Assembly: GCA_036788195.1 (NCBI GenBank)
Contig: DAIQNX010000003.1
Location: forward strand, 1 to 64,000
Direction: 5' to 3'
DNA from: CALFXN01 sp937957815
GTDB taxonomy: Bacteria > Synergistota > Synergistia > Synergistales > Aminobacteriaceae
DNA length: 64,000 bases
Shown here: piece by piece, positions 10,284 to 17,998 of the stretch
Position numbering within the stretch: position 1 is the stretch's first letter
Layout of the letters: every line of letters starts with the position of its first letter
Notes under the pieces: model-generated
The model's input: only the letters and a program-made list of their open reading frames with translations
What the model was told of the DNA's origin: nothing
The model's database searches: none
Translations under genes and position numbers: made by a program

Positions 10284-10311
10284 ATTATATGTCTTTCCTG
10301 CAGGAATACAA
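10284..10311 (-). promoter_or_regulatory. Promoter of the ligase-GNAT-kamA operon
   Basis: On the minus strand, a consensus TATAAT (10284-10289) is preceded after 16 bases by TTGTAT (10306-10311). It lies in the 254-base gap between the S9 peptidase stop and the leader ORF. Apart from the terminator of the S9 gene I see nothing else in that gap. Confidence 0.6.
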
Positions 10312-10382
10312 GTGGGGAAAATATGGCTTCTGGTGCGGGTTTTTCAGAAAACGCGACATTCGGCGCGAAGGAGAAAACAGGG

Positions 10383-10415
10383 AGGGGATTCCACCCGTTT
10401 CCGGCGAAATCCCCT
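10383..10415 (-). terminator. Stem-loop after the S9 peptidase gene
   Basis: AGGGGATT (10383-10390) pairs with AATCCCCT (10408-10415) across a 17-base loop. It is followed on the minus strand by CCCTGTTTTC. This is a modest terminator candidate because the T-run is short and displaced. Confidence 0.4.
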
Positions 10416-10428
10416 GAGGACGGAACGG

Positions 10429-12336
10429 TTACTTCTGAGCGGAACGGATTCCGAGAAGCCTGCCGAGAAACCGCTCCATGGCGCGGTAGAAGTCGAAGCG
10501 ATTTTCCTCGTTCGAGAAGCCGTGCCCTTCGTTGTCCTTGACCATGTAATCGACGGGAATGCCGCGGGAACGCAGCGCCTCAACGATCTGATCCGACTCG
10601 GCCTTCTTGACGCGGGGATCGTTCGCCCCCTGGGCGACGAGCAGCGGAACCCTGATCCGGTCGGCCGAGAACAACGGCGATACGTTCCTGAGAAGATCGC
10701 GGTCCTTCTCCGGGTGTCCGACCTGTTCGTAGAACATCTCCCGGACTGGCTCCCAGTACGGGGGAATCGACGCGAGCAGCGTGAAGATGTTGGAAACGCC
10801 GACGTAGTCGACGCCGCAACAGTAGAGATCCGGTGTGAAGGCCAGTCCCGCGAGCACTGCGTAGCCGCCGTACGACGCGCCATAGATCGCGATCCGCTTC
10901 GGGTCCGCGATCCTCTGCTTCACGAGCCACTGGACTCCGTCCGTGATGTCGTCCTGCATCGCGCGCCCCCATTGTTTGAAGCCCGCCTGCCAGAACGCCT
11001 TGCCGTAGCCCGTCGATCCCCTGAAGTTCATCTGCAGGACGGCAGCGCCGCGGTTTGCGAGAAACTGGACCTCCGGGTCGAATCCCCATGAATCCCTGGC
11101 CCACGGCCCCCCGTGAGGCAGGATGACGACGGGCAGGTTTTTCGGTTCCGTGTCGAGCGGGAGCGTAAGGTATCCGCGAATTTTCAGGCCGTCGCGCGCC
11201 GTGTATTCGACCGGCCGCATTCCGGCCATTTCGTCTTCCCTGAGCCAGGGGCCGAGGTCGGCGAGCTTCTCGAGCCGCTTTGCGGACGCGTCGTAGAACC
11301 AGTAGGTCCCGAGATCCCTGTCTCCGTGCGTTACGACGAGCCAGCGCGTTTCGTCCCTGCTCCGGTCGACGACGGAGACCTCCTTGTCGGGAAGCCGGGA
11401 TTCGAGCTCTTTCTGGAGGTTTTTCCGCTCCTCGTCGAAGAAGGTGATGTGGATCTTGTCCGTGACATACGTCACGCCGGTGAGGACATGACGTTTTTTC
11501 GACCAGAGCAGGCCGCCGACATCGACCTCGGGGTGCTCGAAGACGAGCTTGCCGAGCTTCGCGAGCTTCGGGTCGTACTCGTAGACGGCGAGTTTGTCCC
11601 GTCCGAGGTTCGACGCGACGAAGAGCCGGGTGTCGTCGAACGAGAAGAGAAGCGGATTCAGGCTGTCCCTGAAGTTTGTCGTCAGAATCGTGGTGAACGG
11701 TTCGTTTTCCCTTTCGCGATAGAGGAGGCTCGTATTGACGCCGTCCGTGGAGATCGCGATTCGCAGTCTGCCGGCGTGGTCGGTCATCCAGCCCGTGATA
11801 TTCCCGGGGTTTTCCGCGATCATCGACATCTCGCCCGTATGGATATTGAGGCGGTACACGTCGAAAACGCGGTTGTCGCGCCTGTTCAGGCCGACAAGCA
11901 TCTCGTCGGGATTGTCCTCGAGGTCGTCGACGATCGACGCGCGAACGCCCGGGAAGGGCGTGAGTTCCTTGAGGTTGGAGCCGTCCGTGTTGACCGCGAA
12001 GACGTGGTAATTCTCGTCGCCGCCGTTGTCCTGCAGGAAGACGATCCGGCTGTCGCTGGCCCAGAAGAACGCCGCGATATTTCTCGCCGTGGCGGCCGTC
12101 AGACGCCGCTCCTCTTCGGAACCGATCCTGCGGACGAAGACGTTCATCCGTCGTTCCCACGGCTTGAGGTAGGCGAGTTGCGTTCCGTCGGGCGAGAGAC
12201 GGAACATCGCCGTCTCGGGATTGCGGAAGAAATCCTCGAGAGGGATGAGTCGGGGTGCGGCCCATCCTCTGGCGGAAAGAAGCGTGACGGAAAGCAGTAT
12301 CGCGCAGATGAGAATGGTGAATTTCGAATGTTCCAT
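10429..12336 (-). CDS. Exported S9-family prolyl oligopeptidase / acylaminoacyl peptidase-like protein
   Basis: 635 residues. A signal peptide (MEHSKFTILICAILL to about GWAA) is followed by a beta-propeller region with SPDGTQLAYLKP-type repeats, then an alpha/beta-hydrolase domain. The catalytic triad is readable: Ser488 in GASYGGY, Asp573 in GANDPRV and His605 in DNEGHGF. These enzymes cleave short peptides, often after proline or from acylated N-termini. Export suggests a periplasmic role in peptide feeding. The start at 12336 is fixed by GAGGAGGG five bases upstream. The earlier in-frame sequence overlaps the divergent corA gene and looks non-coding. Confidence 0.9.
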   Translation of the reverse strand: MEHSKFTILICAILLSVTLLSARGWAAPRLIPLEDFFRNPETAMFRLSPDGTQLAYLKPWERRMNVFVRRIGSEEERRLTAATARNIAAFFWASDSRIVFLQDNGGDENYHVFAVNTDGSNLKELTPFPGVRASIVDDLEDNPDEMLVGLNRRDNRVFDVYRLNIHTGEMSMIAENPGNITGWMTDHAGRLRIAISTDGVNTSLLYRERENEPFTTILTTNFRDSLNPLLFSFDDTRLFVASNLGRDKLAVYEYDPKLAKLGKLVFEHPEVDVGGLLWSKKRHVLTGVTYVTDKIHITFFDEERKNLQKELESRLPDKEVSVVDRSRDETRWLVVTHGDRDLGTYWFYDASAKRLEKLADLGPWLREDEMAGMRPVEYTARDGLKIRGYLTLPLDTEPKNLPVVILPHGGPWARDSWGFDPEVQFLANRGAAVLQMNFRGSTGYGKAFWQAGFKQWGRAMQDDITDGVQWLVKQRIADPKRIAIYGASYGGYAVLAGLAFTPDLYCCGVDYVGVSNIFTLLASIPPYWEPVREMFYEQVGHPEKDRDLLRNVSPLFSADRIRVPLLVAQGANDPRVKKAESDQIVEALRSRGIPVDYMVKDNEGHGFSNEENRFDFYRAMERFLGRLLGIRSAQK

Positions 12337-12489
12337 AAAAACCCTCCTCGCAGAGAACCTTGATCGTTTTGCGTAGGAGCATGATACCATCTCGGTGGAG
12401 AAGCGAAACCGACGGGAATACGGAAAAGAGCCGGCGTTCCGCGGGGAATGGCAGGGTCGCCCCGGGCGACGGCAGGAATAGGAGGGAAG

Positions 12490-13677
12490 ATGAAGCACGC
12501 CGGAAGAGCCGAAAGGAAAAACGGCGCCCTCTCCGGGCGTATCCGGGAGGTCGTGTCGGGGATATCGCCCGGGGCGGCGCCGGGGTCCGTCCGGACGCGT
12601 CCGGACGCGTCGCCCTCCGTCGTGACCGTAACGCTGCTGCGGGATGGGGGAACGCTCGAGCGCGCGAACGTGCCGATCGAAGACGCGATCGACGCTGTCA
12701 AGAGAGGCGGTCTTTCCTGGATTCACGTCGACGGCCTCGGAGACGCGGACGTCGTCGGGCGTCTCATGTCAGAATTCGGATTGCATCCGCTGGCGATCGA
12801 AGATACGATGAATCCGCACCAGCGTCCCAGGCTGGACGATTACGGCGAGTTCCTCTTCATGTCGCTCCGTCTGCCCGAAAGCGACGGCTTCGGCGGACAC
12901 TCGGGACAACTGAGCCTTTTCGTCCTCAGGGAAACGATTCTCTCATTCAGGGAGGGAGGGGATCCCGCACCGATTCTGGCGGTCCGCGAGCGCCTCAGGA
13001 AGGAGGCTTTCACGACCAGGGTCCAGGGGTGCGGGTCGGATTTTCTGGCGTATTCGCTTCTCGATGCCGTCGTCGACTTCTTCTACGTTGCCCTCGAACG
13101 TGCCGGGGAACGTCTCGAATCGCTCGAAAACGAGATTCTCGCCGCGCCGGGACCGGCCGTCGTATCGGAAATCAGGGGCGCGAAACGGGATCTGCTCTCG
13201 CTGCGTCGGGCGATATGGCCGCTCCGGGACGTCGTGAGCGAGCTGCAGCGGACAGAGACCCCGCTTGTCACCGGAGACACCAGGGTGTACCTTCCCGACT
13301 GCCTCGACCATGTCCTTCAGATTCTCGATCTGCTCGAAACCTACAGAGATATCGCGTCGGGACTCATGGACGTCCACCTCGCGACGGTCAGCAACCGGAT
13401 GAACGAAATCATGAAGATCCTGACGATCATCTCGACGATTTTCATTCCGCTGACGTTCATCGCGGGACTGTACGGCATGAATTTCAATACGCAGCTCTCG
13501 CCGCTGAATATGCCCGAACTGAACTGGAAATACGGGTACCTGTTCGCGCTTGCGCTGATGCTCGTCTCCGCGGCCGGGATGGCATGGATGTTCCGGAAGA
13601 AGGGGTGGATCGGTTCGACGCGGGGCTCGGCTGCCACCGAAACCGTCGCGAAGCGTCCCCCGGACGAATCCCTCTGA
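12490..13677 (+). CDS. corA: CorA-type magnesium/cobalt transporter
   Basis: 395 residues. A large cytosolic N-terminal domain (LSWIHVDGLGD, LAIEDTMNPHQRPRLDDYGEFLF) leads through a long helix to two C-terminal membrane segments. The family signature GMN lies at residues 329-331 (YGMNFNTQ). It forms a homopentameric channel importing Mg2+ and related divalent cations. The N-terminus carries an extra 40 or so basic residues compared with typical members. The ATG at 12490 follows GGAGGG at close spacing; an ATG at 12448 is less likely. It is divergent from the S9 peptidase gene, with 153 bases between. Confidence 0.93.
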   Translation: MKHAGRAERKNGALSGRIREVVSGISPGAAPGSVRTRPDASPSVVTVTLLRDGGTLERANVPIEDAIDAVKRGGLSWIHVDGLGDADVVGRLMSEFGLHPLAIEDTMNPHQRPRLDDYGEFLFMSLRLPESDGFGGHSGQLSLFVLRETILSFREGGDPAPILAVRERLRKEAFTTRVQGCGSDFLAYSLLDAVVDFFYVALERAGERLESLENEILAAPGPAVVSEIRGAKRDLLSLRRAIWPLRDVVSELQRTETPLVTGDTRVYLPDCLDHVLQILDLLETYRDIASGLMDVHLATVSNRMNEIMKILTIISTIFIPLTFIAGLYGMNFNTQLSPLNMPELNWKYGYLFALALMLVSAAGMAWMFRKKGWIGSTRGSAATETVAKRPPDESL

Positions 13678-13710
13678 TCCCGTCTCCGGACGATCGCTCC
13701 CGTGAAAGCG

Positions 13711-13737
13711 GAAGGGGAAGCCTGGGGCTTCCCCTTC
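13711..13737. terminator. Stem-loop between corA and the cyclase-family gene
   Basis: Perfect 12-bp arms GAAGGGGAAGCC (13711-13722) and GGCTTCCCCTTC (13726-13737) around a TGG loop, between two convergent genes. There is no T-run on either side, so termination may be bidirectional but weak. Confidence 0.55.
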
Positions 13738-13772
13738 GTGCGCCCTCGAGGCGACGGCGGAATGAGAGGGGG

Positions 13773-14600
13773 TTACGGCAGGATCGCGAAGACCCGCGCC
13801 GGGAATCCCGAACCGAAGAACGGCTTCGGAAACGCAGCGACTACGAGGGCCCCGGCTTCGGGAAGTTTGTCAAGATTTGCCAGGAGCTCGATCTGATAGT
13901 GGTCCTGGGCAAGGATATAGGCCTCGCAGGAATAATCTCCCGCACTTGTGGAGACTCCCGGATCGGTGTCGGTCGTCTCGTGTCCCGATGCGGTGATCTT
14001 CCGTTCCTCGTAGAGATACTTCAGGACGGACATGCTCCATCCTGGATAGTGCGCCACGCCCTTTCCGTCCTCATTGCGCATGGCCTTCGCGTCGGGCCAT
14101 TTCTTCGACCAGTCCGTTCTCAGCGCGACGAAGGCGCCCTCAGGGATCGGGCCGTTCTTCGCCTCCCACTTCCTCACGTCATCCATCGAAACGACCGCGT
14201 CCGGGTTGGTTGCGGCCTGCTCGTGAATATCGAGCACGACGAGCGGAAGGAGCATTTCCTTCACGTCGATCCGGTCGATCGTCCGCTTCCCTCTGGCGAA
14301 GTGAGCCGGGGCGTCGCAATGCGTTCCCCACTGTCCGACGTGAGAGAAGACCTGGGCGAAAAAGCCGTAGCCTGCTTTGCCGACGCCCTTGTCGTACCAG
14401 TACACGGTTTCGCGGGTCTCATCGGGAAATCCGGGCCAGTGGGGAATCCCCGGTTCGAAGGAATGCGTGAGATCCACGAACGTTCTGGTCTTCAGAACGC
14501 CGTAGATGTCCGTCAGGGATGGTGCGGCCGCCCAGACAGCCCCTGCGCAGAGGATCAGCGCGCAGAGAGCCGCAAAGAGTCCCCATCGACGAAATCGCAT
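13773..14600 (-). CDS. Exported cyclase / arylformamidase-like metal hydrolase
   Basis: 275 residues. The mature part has TFVDLTHSFEPGIPHWPGFP and the metal-binding GQWGTHCDAPAHF, hallmarks of the cyclase/KynB arylformamidase superfamily. These enzymes hydrolyse amide or lactone bonds with a divalent metal. A clear signal peptide (LFAALCALILCAGAVWAAAP) is unusual for the family and implies export. ATG 14600 follows a full GGAGGTGATC site; the GTG at 14612 overlaps that site. It is a single gene, convergent with corA. The substrate is unknown; an N-acyl or formyl amino compound would fit the surrounding catabolic theme. Confidence 0.82.
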   Translation of the reverse strand: MRFRRWGLFAALCALILCAGAVWAAAPSLTDIYGVLKTRTFVDLTHSFEPGIPHWPGFPDETRETVYWYDKGVGKAGYGFFAQVFSHVGQWGTHCDAPAHFARGKRTIDRIDVKEMLLPLVVLDIHEQAATNPDAVVSMDDVRKWEAKNGPIPEGAFVALRTDWSKKWPDAKAMRNEDGKGVAHYPGWSMSVLKYLYEERKITASGHETTDTDPGVSTSAGDYSCEAYILAQDHYQIELLANLDKLPEAGALVVAAFPKPFFGSGFPARVFAILP

Positions 14601-14691
14601 GGAGCAGATCACCTCCGGTTAGAGTCGTTTTTTTCGTTCTCATCGCCTCGCGGAACGTTATGGGAAAGAATACTCTGAAATGGTCGAATAT

Positions 14692-14736
14692 GCAAAAGGG
14701 GGAGATACGGCCCTTGCGCCGCATCTCCCCCTTTGC
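14692..14736 (-). terminator. Terminator of the rubrerythrin gene
   Basis: A GGGGGAGAT/ATCTCCCCC stem extended by GCAAA/TTTGC with one bulged A. On the minus strand it ends in CCCCCTTTTGC. It lies 18 bases downstream of the rubrerythrin stop. Confidence 0.65.
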
Positions 14737-14753
14737 GCGACGGGGGAAAATCG

Positions 14754-15254
14754 CTACGCGACCTTTCTGAAGGTCGTTCCTTTCGCCTTGCAGATCGGAC
14801 ACTCGTCGGGAACGCCGTTTTCCTGGACGTATCCGCAGAACGGGCACAGGTAGTATTCTGCGTCGCGTCCCTTCTCGAGGCCGGCCATCGCCTTTTTGTA
14901 CAGTTCCGCGTGGACCTTTTCCGCTTCGTTCGCGAGCTGGAAGCTCCGGAACGCGGCCTTGTTCCCATCGGTTTCGGCGTCTTTCATGAAAGCGGGGTAC
15001 ATCTCGGTGAATTCGTAGGTCTCGCCGTCGAGGGCTGCCTGCAGATTCTGCTTCGTGTCGCCGATGCCTCCCGCGACGCGGAAGTGCGAATGGGCGTGGA
15101 GCGTTTCCGCTTCTGCGATTGTCTTGAGGAGTTTCGCGACTGCAGGATAGCCTTCCTTTTCCGCCTGTGCGGCATAGGCGAGGTACTTCCTGTTGGCCAT
15201 GGACTCCCCGGCGAACGCATCCATAAGGTCTTTCATGGTTTTCGACTGACCCAT
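14754..15254 (-). CDS. rbr: Rubrerythrin
   Basis: 166 residues. An N-terminal ferritin-like four-helix domain (FAGESMANRKYLAYA; EAETLHAHSHFRVAGG; ANEAEKVHAELYKKA) supplies the diiron ligands. A C-terminal rubredoxin-like knuckle CPFCGYVQENGVPDECPIC binds one iron. It reduces hydrogen peroxide in anaerobes. AAGGAGGATGACC lies eight bases before ATG 15254. It sits downstream of the encapsulin and encapsulated ferritin genes on the same strand, giving a small peroxide/iron-storage group. The C-terminus (TTFRKVA) lacks the encapsulin cargo peptide, so it is probably not packaged. Confidence 0.93.
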   Translation of the reverse strand: MGQSKTMKDLMDAFAGESMANRKYLAYAAQAEKEGYPAVAKLLKTIAEAETLHAHSHFRVAGGIGDTKQNLQAALDGETYEFTEMYPAFMKDAETDGNKAAFRSFQLANEAEKVHAELYKKAMAGLEKGRDAEYYLCPFCGYVQENGVPDECPICKAKGTTFRKVA

Positions 15255-15377
15255 CGGTCATCCTCCTTCGGATTGTGACATGTGATGAAACCCTGTCCTT
15301 CTGTTTCTCCGCCTCATATATCGATTGGGGACCTGCGGATCGGTCCCTCTCTCCGGGACGTTCGGGGAGAATGCGTG

Positions 15378-16175
15378 CTATGCGCCGATCGGAACGATTG
15401 TTTCCGGATTCACGACCCGGAACGTGAACGATTCGGTCAGGAAGCAGCGAACCCTGCCGGACGTCTTGTCCTCGTAGCCGAGGGACATGTCCTGCCCGAT
15501 GACGAGCTCCATGTCGCCGCCGCGGGAGGAGACGACGAAGGAGGCGTCCGGGGAATTCGCGAATACCACTTTCGATACGAGTTTCTCGACTCGCTTGATC
15601 AGCGGATAATCGGCTGCGGAAGAGTAGAGCTTCTTCCAGAGTGCCGGGGATGCCGCGAGTACGTACGGTCCCTCGACGGACGCGTCTTGGAGCATGAGAG
15701 TCGCGTCCATGATCGCGCGGAGGATTCCCTCGATTCCGTCGCCCGTCGTGAGCGGACGGTGGGCGGCGGCGTTCCTCAGTCCCACGATGCACCCTTCGTC
15801 GAGTCCCGAGTAGATGGCCGTGTCCTCGAAGGTCGCGATCGCCTTCGCGGCTTCCTCGAGAGGCTTCAGATCGGGGTTTTTCGAACCTCTGGAGATATTG
15901 TCGAGTTCCCACTGCTCGAGTTCGAACACGGCCCTCGCCTCGACGAGCGGAAGGATCATGTTGACGCCGAATTCGACTCCCTTTCTCGGAACCTCGGTCT
16001 TGATGTCGAGACGCCCGAGCGGATGTCCGGCGTAGTTCCAGCCTTTCGGCCCGATGACGTCAACGAATTTTCTGCCCGTGAGAGCCAGGGAAAGAACCCT
16101 CCTGGCCTGCGAATCGAGTTCCTCCCAGGCTTCCTGCGCGATCATTTCGGTGGAGCGGCGAAGAATTCCGTTCAT
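15378..16175 (-). CDS. Encapsulin shell protein (family 1, linocin/CFP29 type)
   Basis: 265 residues with the HK97-fold shell features of family 1 encapsulins. The N-terminus reads MNGILRRSTEMIAQEAWEELD, followed by RRVLSLALTGRKFVDVIGPKGWNYAGHPLGR, and the C-terminal domain ends FRVVNPETIVPIGA. Sixty or more copies assemble into a nanocompartment that packs enzymes carrying a short C-terminal peptide. The cargo is the gene immediately upstream, with 42 bases between. GGGAGGAAAT lies about eight bases before the ATG. The length is normal for the family. Confidence 0.93.
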   Translation of the reverse strand: MNGILRRSTEMIAQEAWEELDSQARRVLSLALTGRKFVDVIGPKGWNYAGHPLGRLDIKTEVPRKGVEFGVNMILPLVEARAVFELEQWELDNISRGSKNPDLKPLEEAAKAIATFEDTAIYSGLDEGCIVGLRNAAAHRPLTTGDGIEGILRAIMDATLMLQDASVEGPYVLAASPALWKKLYSSAADYPLIKRVEKLVSKVVFANSPDASFVVSSRGGDMELVIGQDMSLGYEDKTSGRVRCFLTESFTFRVVNPETIVPIGA

Positions 16176-16217
16176 TCGATTTCCTCCCTTATCGAGAAGT
16201 GTCCGGCCGGTGTCCGG

Positions 16218-16556
16218 TTACACCCTGAGGCTGCCGATCCCGAGCGCCCCATCTCCGCCTTCGGATGCGGCGTTTCCTTCGATCGCGACGATGGATTCCG
16301 ATGTGAACAGGTATGTCCTGAGCGCTTCGTCCCATCCATCCATGTTCCTGCGCAACCATTCGAGAAGCATCGCCGCGTGCTCGATCTCCTCGTCCCTGTT
16401 GTGCGCGAGGATTTCCCTGATTGTCGGGTCGGACGTCGCCGCAACCCGCTGATGGTAATAACTGACGGCTTCAAGTTCTTCCTGGAGACTTTTGAGCCCC
16501 CTGGCGCAGTCGTTGGTCTTCGGGTCCAGTGATTCGACGGGTTCCGTGTACTGCAT
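16218..16556 (-). CDS. Encapsulated ferritin-like protein (EncFtn), encapsulin cargo
   Basis: 112 residues. Two helices carry the EncFtn ferroxidase residues: Glu in LQEELEAVSYYHQR and the EExxH pattern in HNRDEEIEHAAMLLEWL. The protein oxidises Fe2+ inside an encapsulin shell, which then stores the mineral. The C-terminus, after a flexible Gly-rich linker, reads DGALGIGSLRV and matches the consensus cargo-loading peptide of family 1 encapsulins (a GSL core). The gene lies first in the operon, directly before the shell gene, behind a TATAAT promoter. The start at 16556 has an AAAGGGG site. Confidence 0.93.
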   Translation of the reverse strand: MQYTEPVESLDPKTNDCARGLKSLQEELEAVSYYHQRVAATSDPTIREILAHNRDEEIEHAAMLLEWLRRNMDGWDEALRTYLFTSESIVAIEGNAASEGGDGALGIGSLRV

Positions 16557-16603
16557 GCTCTCGCCCCTTTCGTTCTCGCGTGATAGGTCCGGTTTCCATT
16601 CTT

Positions 16604-16631
16604 ATTATACCCATGAAGGGTACCGAAGCAA
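16604..16631 (-). promoter_or_regulatory. Promoter of the encapsulated ferritin operon
   Basis: TATAAT (16604-16609) and TTGCTT (16626-16631), read on the minus strand with a 16-base spacer, about 50 bases before the EncFtn start. It begins directly after the hsp20 terminator. Confidence 0.6.
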
Positions 16632-16634
16632 AGC

Positions 16635-16673
16635 CGTAAGGGAAGCGGGCATTTTGTGCCCGCTTCCCTTACG
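16635..16673 (-). terminator. Terminator-type hairpin after hsp20
   Basis: A perfect 17-bp stem (16635-16651 with 16657-16673) with a five-base loop lies 15 bases after the hsp20 stop codon. The minus-strand continuation GCTTTGCTT has scattered T only. Confidence 0.65.
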
Positions 16674-16687
16674 GCGCCGGACATCGA

Positions 16688-17173
16688 TTATTCGGTCTGC
16701 TGAATTGAGACTTTCCTGCAGGTTTCGGTCTGCGTCTTTTCGGTGATCTCGATCTGAAGAACCCCGTTGCGGAATGATGCCTTCGCGCTGTCGGGATCGA
16801 CTTCGACCGGGAACTGGATGGAACGCGAAACGGTTCCGTAATAGCGTTCCGACCGGAAAACGTTGTTTTCCTCGACCTTTTTTTCGTCCGTCTTCTCGGC
16901 CTTCAGTTCCAGCCTGTCGGCGTAGACGTTCAGCTCGACCCTCTCCGGATCGATCCCGGGGAGTTCGAACTCCGCGTAGATCTTCCCGTCCTTCCGGTAA
17001 AAGTCCCCGCGAGGTACGGCCATATTTCTCGAAGGATCGGCGTAATAGCCGAGATCTGCATTGAATTCGTCGAAAACGCGCATCATATCTCGCACCATCC
17101 TGTCGACGCCTCCGAACGGAACGGTCGGGAAGAGACTCTCCGCCGGTCGGACCGCAAGCCATCTTCGTGTCAT
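16688..17173 (-). CDS. Small heat-shock protein (Hsp20 / alpha-crystallin family)
   Basis: 161 residues. The alpha-crystallin domain spans about residues 45-145: YAEFELPGIDPERVELNVYADRLELKAEKT, then YGTVSRSIQFPVEVDPDSAKASFRNGVLQIEIT. It is an ATP-independent holdase that binds unfolding proteins in large oligomers. Its C-terminal tail is short and lacks an obvious I-x-I/V motif. ATG 17173 is set by AGGAGGTG seven bases upstream; earlier in-frame ATGs lie within the promoter. It shares a 26-base operator layout with clpB, which points to joint heat-shock control. It ends in a large hairpin. Confidence 0.95.
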   Translation of the reverse strand: MTRRWLAVRPAESLFPTVPFGGVDRMVRDMMRVFDEFNADLGYYADPSRNMAVPRGDFYRKDGKIYAEFELPGIDPERVELNVYADRLELKAEKTDEKKVEENNVFRSERYYGTVSRSIQFPVEVDPDSAKASFRNGVLQIEITEKTQTETCRKVSIQQTE

Positions 17174-17189
17174 TTCGAAACACCTCCTG

Positions 17190-17215
17190 TATTGATGTAT
17201 GTTGACCTTAGTTGT
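17190..17215. promoter_or_regulatory. Candidate heat-shock operator (CtsR-like) upstream of hsp20
   Basis: TATTGA, seven bases, TGACCTTAGTTGT: the same blocks and spacing as upstream of clpB (83-108). Relative to the gene it lies just downstream of the -10 box, at the predicted transcription start, and in the opposite orientation to the clpB copy. On the hsp20 strand the half-sites read AGGTCAA and, ten bases on, CATCAAT. Confidence 0.6.
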
Positions 17216-17219
17216 CATC

Positions 17220-17247
17220 ATTATATATATCAGCATTGGTTAGACAA
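17220..17247 (-). promoter_or_regulatory. hsp20 promoter
   Basis: Minus-strand TATAAT (17220-17225) and TTGTCT (17242-17247) separated by 16 bases, about 50 bases before the hsp20 start codon. Confidence 0.65.
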
Positions 17248-17361
17248 GTGCATTCAGAAACGTCTGCTCTCACTCACGAAGGAATATATTCATTTTGCGG
17301 CGCTTCGGTTAAGATTTCTCGTGATTGCTTCTCCAATCGAGCGAAAGAGGATGATCGAGGA

Positions 17362-17955
17362 GTGAACAAGCAGTCTCTGGAGCTTCAGACGCCCGTCTAT
17401 CCGGTGCCGGTGCTGATCATAGGGTGCTATGACGCGAACGGGCGGGCGAACGCCGTGGCGGCGTCGTGGGGAGGAGTATGCTGCTCCGTACCGCCCTGCA
17501 TCGCCATCTCGGTCCAGAAGTTGCGCTACAGCTACGAATGCATTCGTGACAGAGGGGCGTTCACCGTGAACATCGCGTCGGAAGATCAGGTTGCGCAGGC
17601 CGATTTCTTCGGCTTGTTTTCTGGGAGGGACTACGACAAGTTCCGCGAGACGGGATTGACGACCGAAAGGGGAACGTTCGTCGACGCTCCACTGGTCGTC
17701 GAGTGTCCGATCTCGATCGAGTGCAGGGTGACGCACACCCTGGAACTCGGTTCACATGTGCAGTTCGTCGGGGAGGTGCTTCGTTCGTGGGCTGACCCTT
17801 CCGTTCTGGACGGAAACGGGCTTCCGGATCCCCTGAAGGTCCGTCCGCTGGTTTTCATGCCGAAATACGGGACGTACTACGGAATCGGCCGGCCCGTCGG
17901 GAAGGCCTATTCGGAGGCCCGGAAATACCTTGGTTCCTCAGGGAGAGGCGTATAA
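17362..17955 (+). CDS. Flavin reductase-like FMN-binding split-barrel protein
   Basis: 197 residues of the flavin reductase-like domain family. Motifs are VLIIGCYDANGRANAVAASWGGVCCSVPPCIAISV and a central RGAFTVNIASEDQ segment, both near the FMN site. Members act as flavin reductases or bind FMN to move electrons in anaerobes. The GTG at 17362 is the most likely start, since homology begins there and an AGAGG lies 11 bases upstream. The longer frame would run through the hsp20 promoter. It is divergent from hsp20. The Cys-rich start (CCSVPPC) is notable. Confidence 0.8.
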   Translation: MNKQSLELQTPVYPVPVLIIGCYDANGRANAVAASWGGVCCSVPPCIAISVQKLRYSYECIRDRGAFTVNIASEDQVAQADFFGLFSGRDYDKFRETGLTTERGTFVDAPLVVECPISIECRVTHTLELGSHVQFVGEVLRSWADPSVLDGNGLPDPLKVRPLVFMPKYGTYYGIGRPVGKAYSEARKYLGSSGRGV

Positions 17956-17956
17956 T
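17930..17956 (+). promoter_or_regulatory. Possible promoter of the metal-binding protein gene
   Basis: TATAAT at 17951-17956 with TTGGTT at 17930-17935 (15-base spacer) overlaps the last codons of the flavin reductase gene and lies 43 bases before the next start. Confidence 0.35.
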
Positions 17957-17998
17957 CTGCGGGGTGTTGTTCATCGAAACCCCGAAAGGATGGAGAAT

